Shown here: piece by piece, positions 1 through 8,486 of the stretch
Layout: every line of letters begins with the position of its first letter
Numbering within the stretch: the first letter of the stretch is position 1
DNA from: an uncultured Pseudomonadota bacterium
GTDB lineage: Bacteria; Myxococcota_A; Polyangia; Nannocystales; Nannocystaceae
Reading direction: 5' to 3'
Assembly: GCA_913061055.1 (NCBI GenBank)
Contig: CAJXVA010000001.1
Location: forward strand, 1 to 64,000
Length of the DNA stretch: 64,000 nt
Program-made: the position numbers and the translations under genes
Notes under the pieces: model-generated
What the model was told of the DNA's origin: nothing
The model's database searches: none
Seen by the model: the letters and a program-made list of their open reading frames with translations, nothing else

Positions 1-375
1 GAGACGCCCAACGTGACGCCAGCGGAGCCGCGCCGGGCCCCTCGTGCGCCCCGCCAAGCCGATGCGCCTGCACCCACGACGGCGGACGCCTTGCGTGCCG
101 AGGCCGACCTCATCGCGAGAGCCGAAGCTGCACTGGATCGCGGCAAGCCCAAGCAGGCGCTCGCGCTGTGCGACTTTCATCGTGATGGTTTCGCCGCGCC
201 GCAGCTCGCTACCGAGCGCAACGCCATCGCGGCGAGCGCAGCGTGCATGGTCGACCGAACCGATACCGGGTCAGGCGCTGCGTTTGTGCGCGCCCATCCC
301 CGCAGCGCCTTGGCCACCAAAGTCCGAGCGCGATGCGGTCTCCCACGCGACGAAAAAACTTCGTCGGCACAGTGA
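1..375 (+). CDS. C-terminal part of a regulatory-type protein (partial)
   Basis: The reading frame is open from the first base, so the true start lies upstream of the window; an internal GTG at 13 is not a convincing start. About 124 residues are visible. After an Ala/Pro-rich stretch comes a helical block (ALRAEADLIARAEAAL, then a GKPKQALALCDFH turn, an ERNAIAASAACM helix, and RAHPRSALATKVRARCG at the end). This pattern is the familiar C-terminal end of myxobacterial proteins encoded beside ECF sigma factors, probably one or two TPR-like hairpins. The resemblance is from memory of that family; the partner sigma gene, if any, is outside the window. Function is inferred only. Confidence 0.6.
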   Translation, partial: ETPNVTPAEPRRAPRAPRQADAPAPTTADALRAEADLIARAEAALDRGKPKQALALCDFHRDGFAAPQLATERNAIAASAACMVDRTDTGSGAAFVRAHPRSALATKVRARCGLPRDEKTSSAQ

Positions 376-413
376 CGGGTTTGGAGCCGCGCGTGCACTC
401 AACCGACATAGCC

Positions 414-1658
414 ATGAACTTGAAGCACTCAGCGTTTCTCATCGGCCTGTCTTGCGTTGCGACAGGTCTCGCCTGCGACCCCGGCTCGAAGTCTCTCGGC
501 GACGAACCCACTGCAGGTTCCGAGTCCGAGAGCGAATCGGGCGAAGACCTGGTCCCCGCCGCGGAAAGTGAACTCCTTGGCATCCTGGACAGCGGATCAA
601 TTCACGACATCGACGTCCGTGCGGACGGCTCGATCGTCGCCGCCGGCGTCAGCGGATACCAAGGAACGTTCGGCGACTTGACCGTCTACGACGGACTCTG
701 GGTCGGCGCGTTCGCCGAAGAAGGCGGACTCCTGTGGGAACGCTCGTTCCCCTTTCCACAGAACGAGTTCAGCGAGTCCGACGACCTCGACCTCACCGGT
801 CTCGCCACCGGAGCGGACGGCTCGGTCTTCATCTCGATCGTCGACTACTCCGACATCGAAGAGTCCAACAACGAAGTCTCCAAGTTCTCCGCCGACGGCG
901 AACCGCAGTGGACCACCACGCTCCCCTCCCGGCCGCGAAGCGTTGCGGCGACCGGCAACGGGGGAGCCATCGCGGTCGGACTCGAGTTGGCTGAGGACAA
1001 CCCGAATGCGGTGTACGGGTGGGCCGTACACCTGGACAGCCTCGGCGCAGTCGTGGGCACGCGAACCTGGACCAACCCGGACGGTCGCGGCACGCTTTTC
1101 GACTCCGTCCTCGCATCCGACGCGCATGGATTTCTGCTCGGCGGGAGCTGGGGAACGTCCCCGGCGAGTTCCCAAGCCGACGCGTGGCTCGTATGGGTCG
1201 ACGACGACCTGCAGACCATCGCCGAGCTCCGATTTCCGGCGAGCGGGGGCACCGATCGCGTCACCGAGCTGCGACTGGACGCCGACGGAAACGCGCTTGC
1301 GGTCGTCGACGTCGATGACCTGACGCTTGTCACCGTCTCTCCCGATGCCACGATCCTCTCGACCGTGGTCACGGATCCCGACCTGGTCCTGCGCAGCCCC
1401 TACTCGTCGACCGGCTACTTGAGCCAGGAGCGCTCCAACTGTGCCGAGAGCCTCGACCCAAGCGCCGGTTGTGCGGTCGCGGCATACGCCGGCATCGAGG
1501 ATGAAGACCGTCAATGGGAGCACACGGTCGAGGGCTGCAGCGGCGGCACCGGCCACGCGCTCGATGCACAGACCTCCGTCGTCGTTTTGCACTGCCAGAC
1601 GCAGACCGACGACGGGCTGGAAATCGCGGCCGAGCTGCACCGACTTCAAGCCCCGTAG
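414..1658 (+). CDS. Lipoprotein with predicted beta-propeller
   Basis: This is a 414-residue exported lipoprotein. The ATG at 414 places a hydrophobic signal directly before a lipobox (TGLAC, Cys21); the longer open frame upstream has no signal and is not used. A short acidic Ser/Glu linker follows. The body has repeated beta-strand units with recurring GADGS/DADGN turns and aromatic strands (WVGAF, WAVHLD, WLVWVDDD), as in secreted beta-propellers. Late cysteines (NCAES, AGCAVA, GCSGG, LHCQ) may form disulphides. No catalytic motif is visible. It lies alone, 69 bases before the next gene on the same strand, and may be co-transcribed with it. Fold is inferred; function unknown. Confidence 0.72.
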   Translation: MNLKHSAFLIGLSCVATGLACDPGSKSLGDEPTAGSESESESGEDLVPAAESELLGILDSGSIHDIDVRADGSIVAAGVSGYQGTFGDLTVYDGLWVGAFAEEGGLLWERSFPFPQNEFSESDDLDLTGLATGADGSVFISIVDYSDIEESNNEVSKFSADGEPQWTTTLPSRPRSVAATGNGGAIAVGLELAEDNPNAVYGWAVHLDSLGAVVGTRTWTNPDGRGTLFDSVLASDAHGFLLGGSWGTSPASSQADAWLVWVDDDLQTIAELRFPASGGTDRVTELRLDADGNALAVVDVDDLTLVTVSPDATILSTVVTDPDLVLRSPYSSTGYLSQERSNCAESLDPSAGCAVAAYAGIEDEDRQWEHTVEGCSGGTGHALDAQTSVVVLHCQTQTDDGLEIAAELHRLQAP

Positions 1659-1727
1659 CCGATCCGGCGACCAGCGCCGGTGGCGATGGCATTGTCACCG
1701 TGGACCGGACGCGAGACCCTAGACACG

Positions 1728-3107
1728 ATGGAATGGATGGACATCGCCAATAGACTTCGTGCGGCGGTCGCGTTGGGGATGGCGATGGGTGGCGTGGGTT
1801 GTGGGCCCGTCGTCGGCACAGAAGGCGGGGAGACCGGTGACGGCTCGAGTTCCGGTACGACATCGGACACCACGACCACGGCGACGGTCTCCTCCGCCAC
1901 GACCACCGCGTCGACCACCTCCGGTGACCCGACCTTCCCCAACACGGGGGGAGAAGACGAGGGCCCTCGATTCGATCTCGGAGATCAGTTCTTCGATATC
2001 GGCGAGATCCCCGATGTGGGCGAATTCGACATCTCCTGTGATCCCGTGGATGGAGCGCCTGACTGTGCAGCTGAACTCGCGCCGTACGAGATCCTCCATC
2101 CGATCTGCATCGATCGGGTGGCCGACGCTGCCTGTGACACGCAGACGGAGGACGACTACCTCGATGCCGCCTGGGACTGCCTCGTATGCAGCGGATCACC
2201 CGAGCGGGTTGCATGCGAACCCTTCTCTCTTGACGAGACGACATGCTGTTCGTGGGTCGTCATCACCCCGGGCCAGTCATGCCCAGGTCGTCCGTTCCTC
2301 GTACGAGGGGATGCCCGAGTCCCCGGTGTGGTGCGGCGCAACGACTGGTCACGTCCCTGCTCCCCGAACCTCGTGGGGCTCTCGGCTTCGACTCGGTCCA
2401 TCCTGTCAGAGGCTTGGGCGGCAGAGGGGTGCCACGAAGCAGCATCCGTGGCGTCGTTCTCGCGGTTCGTCCTGCAGCTGATCAGCGTCGGCGCTCCTTC
2501 GTCGCTCATCGCGGGTGCGCAAGCAGCGATGGCCGATGAGGTCGAGCACGCCCGTGCGTTCTTCGGTCTGGCACGCGCTTATGGAGGCGTGGAGCTGGGT
2601 CCCGATGCGCTGGCGGTCGACGGAGCCCTGGAGAACGCAGCCGACCCGGTCGCTTCGGCGGTCTCGCTCGCAACCGAGGGCTGTATCGCGGAGACCGTCT
2701 CGGCCATGCAGCTTGGACTCGCGGCGTCCCGCGCCACCGATCCCGCGGTCGCTGCGATTCTGTCGGAGATCGCGGAGCAAGAGCTTCGCCATGCCGAACT
2801 CGCCTGGTCAGCGCTCGCCTGGATGCTTCAGCGTGGTGACGCATCCCTGCGGGCGGCCGTGGCCGCTGCGTTCACGCAGGCCCAAGATGCCGTGCCTCGC
2901 GCGGTGTCGATCTCCGACGACCTCGACCCGTCGCTGCTGCGCGCCTGCGGTCGACTCACGGCCCAGCAGCGGCTCGACGTCGCGCAGCGGGCCCTGGAGA
3001 ACTGCGTAGCTCCAGCTGCCGCTACGCTGCTTGAGCCGTGGACCGTGACCGCCGAGCACAACCCACAGCTCAGCTCTCGCGGCCGAGTTGTTCCCGGGCG
3101 CGCTTGA
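1728..3107 (+). CDS. Ferritin-like diiron lipoprotein, copy 1
   Basis: The 459-residue product has a signal ending at a lipobox-like GGVGC and a long Thr/Ser linker. A Cys-containing middle region follows (CDPVDGAPDC, CIDRVADAACD, ETTCCSW). The C-terminal half is a four-helix ferritin-like domain with the full carboxylate-bridged diiron pattern: Glu in CHEAASVASF, ExxH in DEVEHARAF, Glu in EGCIAETVSA, and ExxH in QELRHAELAW. A paralogue lies at 28737-29852 with the same ligands. The ATG at 1728 is preferred over 1680 because it sits just before the signal. Its last 38 bases overlap the end of the convergent flavoprotein gene. Metal oxidation or storage at the cell surface is inferred from the ligands, not shown. 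Confidence 0.8.
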   Translation: MEWMDIANRLRAAVALGMAMGGVGCGPVVGTEGGETGDGSSSGTTSDTTTTATVSSATTTASTTSGDPTFPNTGGEDEGPRFDLGDQFFDIGEIPDVGEFDISCDPVDGAPDCAAELAPYEILHPICIDRVADAACDTQTEDDYLDAAWDCLVCSGSPERVACEPFSLDETTCCSWVVITPGQSCPGRPFLVRGDARVPGVVRRNDWSRPCSPNLVGLSASTRSILSEAWAAEGCHEAASVASFSRFVLQLISVGAPSSLIAGAQAAMADEVEHARAFFGLARAYGGVELGPDALAVDGALENAADPVASAVSLATEGCIAETVSAMQLGLAASRATDPAVAAILSEIAEQELRHAELAWSALAWMLQRGDASLRAAVAAAFTQAQDAVPRAVSISDDLDPSLLRACGRLTAQQRLDVAQRALENCVAPAAATLLEPWTVTAEHNPQLSSRGRVVPGRA

Positions 3108-3891
3108 CGAGGGTCACCATCGCCTTGCGCACCGCGGTCGTATCCGTCGCCGGAGCATCGAACGCGATGCGAACGGGACGTGCGCCCTGGTCGGTCGTCA
3201 CCGACATCTCGAAGCCATAGCGATCGACCCCGGTCATCACCGCTTCGGGGACCGGCCCCGAGCGACTGAACGCTTCGGAGTACAGACGAAGGGCGTCCGC
3301 GTGGTCTTCGTTCATGTGCTCGATGATGCCCTTCGCCCCATCCAGCAGCGGGTCCGGCTCGGCCTTGGCCCACGGCTCGGGCTCGACCCACGACATCCGC
3401 CCAAAGCCTCCGATGAAACGAACGCCGGTCACGTTGATGCGCCAGTAGGCGAAGTCGGTGAAGTCGGCGTAGTAGGCCGCGTCCGGGTGACGAGCGAGGA
3501 ACGACGCCGCGACGGCCTCACGCTCCGGCCCCACCACCTTGGAACCCTCGCCCACCAGCGTCACCCGGGAGAGCGCCAGAGGATTCTTGGGACCACGCTC
3601 GTGCACGAGCAGGGAGCAGCGAGGGGAAGCCTCGAGGTTCTTCGTGTGCTCGGCGAGCCCGCTGATCAGCAAGATCGGTGCGCCCTCATGCAGCCCGTAG
3701 ATGACCATCGAGCCGTACGGGTGCCCGTCGAGTTCTGCGTGCTGCGTGGACAACACGCCCATGTCGACCCGCTGGACGAGCGACCGGGCATGCTCCGCGT
3801 GCGACGGACTCGCGACGTCGTCCGAATACAGCGGCTCCTGACGAGGCGTGTCCGAGTCGCGGGGCTCTCCGTGACGACGAGGCTTGCTCAC
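3070..3891 (-). CDS. HugZ-like FMN-binding split-barrel protein
   Basis: The 273-residue protein begins with a polar, probably disordered tail of about 30 residues. A pyridoxamine-phosphate-oxidase-like split barrel follows (MGVLSTQHAELDGHPYGSMV, SGLAEHTKNL, CSLLVHE, SRVTLVGEG). The C-terminal region is a DUF2470-type domain (GIIEHMNEDHADALRLY, VDRYGFEM). This order is that of haem-utilisation (HugZ) proteins and related flavin-dependent enzymes. The NEDHADAL segment is the hallmark of the second domain. There is no signal peptide, so it is cytoplasmic. No haem transporter gene is adjacent. Its end overlaps the diiron lipoprotein gene by 38 bases, tail to tail. The family is clear; use of haem as substrate is inference. 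Confidence 0.82.
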   Translation of the reverse strand: MSKPRRHGEPRDSDTPRQEPLYSDDVASPSHAEHARSLVQRVDMGVLSTQHAELDGHPYGSMVIYGLHEGAPILLISGLAEHTKNLEASPRCSLLVHERGPKNPLALSRVTLVGEGSKVVGPEREAVAASFLARHPDAAYYADFTDFAYWRINVTGVRFIGGFGRMSWVEPEPWAKAEPDPLLDGAKGIIEHMNEDHADALRLYSEAFSRSGPVPEAVMTGVDRYGFEMSVTTDQGARPVRIAFDAPATDTTAVRKAMVTLVKRAREQLGRES

Positions 3892-3912
3892 CGCGCGAAG
3901 ATATCACCCGGA

Positions 3913-4863
3913 TCACAGGGCCGTGATGCACACTCCGAGGTTCATATAGGCGGGCGCGGGGTCGATGTAGAACGGCACGCACTCCATCTGTGGTTCGCAC
4001 GGCGTGGCATCGGACAAGTCACAGTATGGGGTGCAGCAGGGCTCGTCCTCGATGCAGCCCGCGACATCCTTGGCGGGCACGTCGAGCATCCCAGCTGGGC
4101 ATGACGACGCTTCCTCAGGGGCACAGACGAACTGATCGTTGACCCCCGGGATGCAGATGTTGTCGCCATCACAGTTCCCCAACAGCGGATCGCACACTGC
4201 GAAACAAAGGGCGAGCACCCCGTCGTTGGTGATCGAGCAGGTCCGATCGGGGTCCTCACAGATCGGCGTCTCAGGTGTGCCGGTGCAGTACGAGATGCAC
4301 TCGCCCTCGAGGGTCTCGCTGTCAACGTTCCAACACATCAGCCCGACGTCACAGGTATCGGCTCCCGAGGTCGCGCTGCCCTCCACCGTACAGGGATCCC
4401 CATGCTGGTCAGGGTTCTCCGACACGGGGGAACATCGCGTTGCGTTCCAAACCGAACCTCCGTCGTTTGCCCACGCGCGGCATGCCTCCCCCTCGGGGCA
4501 GTCTTGTTCCAAGACGTCGCAGTCCACACTGCAATGCGCGAGCACGCCGTCGGGCAGGAGGGTGCGGCACCCTCCGGTTGGTTCGATAAACGAAACCGAG
4601 TCACCGCCTCCGGAGGAATCGGAGCTGCCCGTTGTCCCACCGCCACCGGTGCTCGAGGAGAGTGTTGTCGACGAAATGCTGTCACTCACCGACGATTCGG
4701 AACCCTCACCCGAGGAGGACGACTGGGTGACGCTCGAGTCCGAAGTCTCTGCGCCGGTGGAGGAGTCCTCCCCTGCGAACGTTGGATTGAGCACCGTGCA
4801 GGACGCCAGCATCAGCAGACCGCCCACGGAAGCGACGTTAATTCTCGAGAGATAAGAGAGCAT
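3913..4863 (-). CDS. Cys-rich lipoprotein, array member 3
   Basis: The 316-residue protein has a signal with lipobox LASC (Cys22), a Ser/Thr/Gly linker of about 75 residues, then a Cys-rich domain. The ATG at 4863 has a GAGG about 11 bases upstream and is preferred to a TTG at 4884. Landmarks shared with the next two upstream genes and with 52906-53868 are LPDGVLAHCS, CRAWANDGG, WNATRC, GLMCWNVD, LEGECISYC, NDGVLALC, CPAGM, EPCCTPYCDL and a C-terminal ECVPF-Y-NLGVC. About two dozen cysteines suggest several disulphide knots. I know no biochemical function for this family. It is third in transcription order, 45 bases after array member 2. Confidence 0.78.
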   Translation of the reverse strand: MLSYLSRINVASVGGLLMLASCTVLNPTFAGEDSSTGAETSDSSVTQSSSSGEGSESSVSDSISSTTLSSSTGGGGTTGSSDSSGGGDSVSFIEPTGGCRTLLPDGVLAHCSVDCDVLEQDCPEGEACRAWANDGGSVWNATRCSPVSENPDQHGDPCTVEGSATSGADTCDVGLMCWNVDSETLEGECISYCTGTPETPICEDPDRTCSITNDGVLALCFAVCDPLLGNCDGDNICIPGVNDQFVCAPEEASSCPAGMLDVPAKDVAGCIEDEPCCTPYCDLSDATPCEPQMECVPFYIDPAPAYMNLGVCITAL

Positions 4864-4908
4864 CAGTTCAAGGTCCTCAAGCAAAAGCCAAGCGCAGCAA
4901 TGCCGCGG

Positions 4909-5859
4909 CTACTGCTCCAGCATGGTCGCGCAGGCCCCGATGTCTGGGTACGCGACATAAGGCTCCGAGAGCGGTGCGCACAGGAGGTCTGGGCCACACG
5001 GCGCCTCTTCGGTCAGGTCGCAGTACGGGGAGCAGCAGGGCTCATCCATGCCGCAGTCCAAGCCGAAGCTAGGGTGGATCTCGGTCGTCCCCGCCGGGCA
5101 CCTCGTATAGCGCTCGTCAATGCAGCCGAAGGCGTCGTTCTCGGCCTCGATGCAGGCGCCGTCGCCATCGCAGTCGTTGAGCAGCAGATCGCAACCCGGC
5201 AAGCACAGCGCCAAGACTCCGTCATTGGCGATCCCGCACACGTCATCCGCGTTCGAGCAGACCGGGTCGTCCGATGTGCCGCTGCAGTACTCGATACACG
5301 TCCCCTCGAGCGTGTCCGGATCGACCTCCCAACACATCAGGCCGATGCCGCAACTGTCGAGGCCAGTGACGTCACTGCCTTCGACTTGACAAAGGTCTCC
5401 GGCCGATCCCGCATCCGGGTCGACCGGCACACACCGAGTCGAGTTCCACACCCCGCCTCCATCGTTGGCCCACGCCCGGCAGGCATCCCCGGGGCAGCAA
5501 TCCTGCCGAATGACCGAACAGGAGATCGTGCTGTGCCCGACCACTCCGTCTGGCAGCACATCGCCGCAGAGGCCGGAGTCGGACGTGGACGCGTTCAAGA
5601 ACGAATTGCCGACTTCTCCAGAGGAGTCAGCGCCCCCGGAGCTGGAGGTGCCCGTCGTCGAGTCGCTTTCGCTGCTCGGAACCCCGGTCGAGGCGGTAGG
5701 AATGATCCCACCCGAGTCGCCACTCTCCGCCTCGCCGTCGGTGCCGTCGGAGCTCCCGAACGTCGTGATGGTCGTGCAGGACGCGAGCACAAGGGCGAGA
5801 GACCCGAGCAGGGCTCCTTGGCGTCCATGAGCAGAGAGTAGGGTGTGTGATGGTTTCAT
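4909..5859 (-). CDS. Cys-rich lipoprotein, array member 2
   Basis: The 316-residue paralogue of its two neighbours has a signal ending in LVLASC (Cys28), a Ser/Gly/Asp linker, and the shared Cys-rich landmarks (LPDGVVGHST, CRAWANDGG, WNSTRCVPVD, GLMCWEVD, NDGVLALCLP, EPCCSPYCDL). The ATG at 5859 is preceded by GGAG at good distance, and it overlaps the stop of array member 1 as ATGA, so the two are probably translationally coupled. A longer frame to 5928 exists but lacks a signal. One difference from copies 1 and 3 is QDCCPGDAC in place of QDCPEGEAC or QDCPDGEAC, which adds a cysteine. Function is unknown; surface location is inferred. Confidence 0.78.
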   Translation of the reverse strand: MKPSHTLLSAHGRQGALLGSLALVLASCTTITTFGSSDGTDGEAESGDSGGIIPTASTGVPSSESDSTTGTSSSGGADSSGEVGNSFLNASTSDSGLCGDVLPDGVVGHSTISCSVIRQDCCPGDACRAWANDGGGVWNSTRCVPVDPDAGSAGDLCQVEGSDVTGLDSCGIGLMCWEVDPDTLEGTCIEYCSGTSDDPVCSNADDVCGIANDGVLALCLPGCDLLLNDCDGDGACIEAENDAFGCIDERYTRCPAGTTEIHPSFGLDCGMDEPCCSPYCDLTEEAPCGPDLLCAPLSEPYVAYPDIGACATMLEQ

Positions 5860-6890
5860 GGGGTCTCCGCTTGGCAGTAGCCCAGGTTGGGGAAGTCTTC
5901 GCCGGACGGGTCGAAGAACGGAACACACTCAACATCGAGCCCGCAGGACGACGGCTCGGACGTGTCGCAGTACGCGGCGCAGCAAGGCTCCCCCTCGGTG
6001 CACCCCGCGGTCTGGTCCTCGGGCGTCCGGAATGTCCCCGAAGGACACTCCGGGTGAAACAGCGAGTCCAACGCCACGCGTTCGCCTTCCCGAAGACAGA
6101 CGAAGTCGCCCTGGGACCCGGGGTAACACCCGAAGCCATCGCCACATGATGCTCCGAGCGGGTCGCAAGCGGGCAAGCATAGCGGCAGGAATCCCTCGTT
6201 GTGGACGCTGCAGGTGTTCGCCGGATCTTCGCAACCGAGCTCCGGGTCATCTCCAGCGCAGTACGCAATGCAAGCGCCCTCGAGCGTCTCGGGGTCGACG
6301 TTCCAGCACATCAGCCCGACATCGCAGGAATCAATACCGCTGACCGAGCTCCCCTCAAACGAGCAAGCATCACCAACTTGGCCCGGGTCGGCGTCGACGG
6401 GCACACACCGCTCTGCGTTCCAGATGTCTCCACCATCGTTGGCCCACGCACGACAAGCCTCTCCGTCGGGGCAGTCCTGCCCGGTCAGCGAACACCCGAC
6501 GGGGATCGAGCAGTGGGCGAGGACGCCATCGGGAACGTCCCCGCACGATCCTGTGGGATCATCGATGAACGTCACCCCACCATCCCCTGAGCTGTCATCG
6601 CTACCGCTGCTCTCCAGCGGACCGTCGTCGCTCGTCGTTGGTGAAGCGGTTGCCCCCGACGCCGACGTCACGCCCGCGGACGGGCCGTCGCCTGAAGCGG
6701 TCTCGACGGAAGCCGTGCTGTCCTCGGTCCCCTCGCTCGCCGACGACGTCGATCCGCCGAGCTCGGAGCCTGCATCCACCACGGGCCCGCACGCCGTACA
6801 CAAGAAGAGGATCCATGCCCGGCGCACACCTAAAACTAAACTAACTAACATTCCTGTCAAGCGCTGATTCCGCCGGCCCGGCGGGTTCAT
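5856..6890 (-). CDS. Cys-rich lipoprotein, array member 1
   Basis: This is the first gene of the three-paralogue array, 344 residues. Its N-terminal signal ends in LFLCTAC, a weak lipobox with Cys34 as the candidate lipid site. A Ser/Thr/Gly linker runs to about residue 110, followed by the conserved Cys-rich domain (VPDGVLAHCS, CRAWANDGG, WNAERCVPVD, GLMCWNVD, LEGACIAYC, EPCCAAYCD, ECVPFFDPSG). An internal ATG at 6851 would give a shorter signal. The 340 bases upstream probably hold the operon promoter. Compared with copies 2 and 3 it carries an insertion around ERVALDSLFHPECPSG. Family function is unknown. Confidence 0.76.
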   Translation of the reverse strand: MNPPGRRNQRLTGMLVSLVLGVRRAWILFLCTACGPVVDAGSELGGSTSSASEGTEDSTASVETASGDGPSAGVTSASGATASPTTSDDGPLESSGSDDSSGDGGVTFIDDPTGSCGDVPDGVLAHCSIPVGCSLTGQDCPDGEACRAWANDGGDIWNAERCVPVDADPGQVGDACSFEGSSVSGIDSCDVGLMCWNVDPETLEGACIAYCAGDDPELGCEDPANTCSVHNEGFLPLCLPACDPLGASCGDGFGCYPGSQGDFVCLREGERVALDSLFHPECPSGTFRTPEDQTAGCTEGEPCCAAYCDTSEPSSCGLDVECVPFFDPSGEDFPNLGYCQAETP

Positions 6891-7229
6891 GGCGCAAGCG
6901 AACCCAGTCTACAGCGCGAAACAGTAGAAGTATCCGGCAGCTCCCGTCGCATCGACCCCCGCAGCGCTGCAGTTCGTGGGGTGGCCCAAACCAACGCCGC
7001 CTCCCCTAGCGGAGCCCAAGTCTGTCGTTGCAGAGCCCGCGGCTGCGGTTGCCGACGCCTCTCGATTCGGTTCTAGCTCGCTGGGCATCCTGGGTTGATC
7101 CCCGCACGACGCTGTCCCGTACCGAGTCCGGGTCGTAAGCCTCCATACCGTCGCGGCCAAATCGTCTATCGCTGAGACAAACACACCGCGAACGGGAACT
7201 GGACGCTGCGCGCACGTGATGGGGGATTC
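6891..7229. other. Intergenic region between divergent operons
   Basis: These 339 bases separate the Cys-rich lipoprotein array from the haem-c lipoprotein operon. They must hold promoters in both directions, but I could not identify a convincing -35/-10 pair. A 91-codon frame on the minus strand (6909-7184) has no signal, no recognisable domain and no clear ribosome site, so I do not call it. A G-rich GGGGGA lies just before the ATG at 7230 and serves as the ribosome site for that gene. Confidence 0.45.
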
Positions 7230-8483
7230 ATGAGAGGGCAGGCAGTGGGACTTGGGCTGGTGCTGATCGCGGCTTCGGGGTGTGATCCAACGTCCGCAGG
7301 AGGCAACGGGCTCGGTCTACCTGACCAGCCGACCGGCGGCGGTGGCGACAGCGGAGAGGCAGGCGCCCCGCCGGAAACGGGCGCGGATACCGGCACCACC
7401 GAGCCGGATGGAGGCGACACCACGGGGACCGCCGAGCCCGAGATGCTCGAGCCGCTCACCACGGCCGAGGTCGAGTTCTACCTCGGCCGTCTCGCGCCGG
7501 CGCTGGCTGGCCGCTCGCTGACGTACGAAGAAAACCTGCAGATCGAGGCCGAGGGCGACGCTGCGATCTCCACGCTCCTGACCAACTGGACCGCCGAGCC
7601 CGGGTTCGCGGAAGCCATGCGCAACATGGTCTCTACCGACCTCTCGGTCAGCGGCGAGCGCGATGGCGTGGACTTCGAGCTGCCCGGCAACCTCGTGGCG
7701 CAGATCGTCCGGGACTCCCTTCCCTGGTCGACGGTGCTGACCGCCGACTACTGCGTGACCGCAGACGGGGAGATGACCGATTGCGACACGGGCGCTCCGT
7801 ACGAAGCCGGTGTCCTCGCGACCCGGGCTTTCCTGATCAGCAACAAGGGCCGGTTCAACCTCGGGCGCGCCAAGAAGATGCTCGAGGTGTTCGCCTGTCG
7901 CGGCTACCCCATGGAGGCCGACATCCAGACCCCACTGGAGAAGGAAATCCTCATCCCGATGTTCCGCGCAGTGACGCCCGACGAACAGACGGTCGAGGAG
8001 GCCGAGGGCGGCTTCGGCAACGGAGCGGGCTGCTACACCTGCCATGCGCAGTTCGGCGCGCACGCCCAGCTCTTCGTCAAGTTCGACGACTCCGGGACCT
8101 GGCGCTCCGACGCCCACGGGCTTCAAGATCCCGAAGGCGAGCTCGGTCGTTCCCCGGACGGATTGTACGCCTCGCACTTCGACGACCCGGAGGCCTCGAA
8201 GAGCGAGTTCACGTGGATGTTTGGACAGCAAGTCGGCAACCTTCGCCACGCGACCGAAGTGCTGGCGGACAGTCCACTGTTCGACCAGTGCACCGCGAAG
8301 AACCTGCTCGCGCACGCGTTTGGCATCGAGTCCGGGACGAGCCAAGCGATCGATCCGCACCTCGCGATCGCGCTGGGTGAGGCCATCGACGGCATCTCGG
8401 ATGAACCGACGCTGCAAGAGATCGTGGTGACGGTGTTCACCCACGAGGACGTCGTGCGGGCCGCTGTCGCGGGAGTGGAGTAA
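7230..8483 (+). CDS. Haem-c lipoprotein (cytochrome-like)
   Basis: The 417-residue lipoprotein has a short signal with lipobox AASGC (Cys18) and a Gly/Thr/Asp linker to about residue 70. The helical body contains a single CxxCH haem-attachment motif (GCYTCHAQFGAHAQLFVKFD). Segments such as LTTAEVEFYLGRLAPALAGR and the C-terminal CTAKNLLAHAFGIESG resemble the helical modules of DUF1549/DUF1588-type proteins that travel with DUF1501 proteins in planctomycetes and myxobacteria. The next gene starts three bases downstream and is of that partner type. Redox or electron-transfer function is inferred from the haem motif; the substrate is unknown. Confidence 0.75.
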   Translation: MRGQAVGLGLVLIAASGCDPTSAGGNGLGLPDQPTGGGGDSGEAGAPPETGADTGTTEPDGGDTTGTAEPEMLEPLTTAEVEFYLGRLAPALAGRSLTYEENLQIEAEGDAAISTLLTNWTAEPGFAEAMRNMVSTDLSVSGERDGVDFELPGNLVAQIVRDSLPWSTVLTADYCVTADGEMTDCDTGAPYEAGVLATRAFLISNKGRFNLGRAKKMLEVFACRGYPMEADIQTPLEKEILIPMFRAVTPDEQTVEEAEGGFGNGAGCYTCHAQFGAHAQLFVKFDDSGTWRSDAHGLQDPEGELGRSPDGLYASHFDDPEASKSEFTWMFGQQVGNLRHATEVLADSPLFDQCTAKNLLAHAFGIESGTSQAIDPHLAIALGEAIDGISDEPTLQEIVVTVFTHEDVVRAAVAGVE

Positions 8484-8486
8484 CCG

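Noticed and set aside
6909..7184. 91-codon frame in the gap before the haem-c operon
   Set aside because: It has no signal, no clear ribosome site and a composition like the surrounding non-coding frames. It could be a decayed end of a gene, but I cannot support that.
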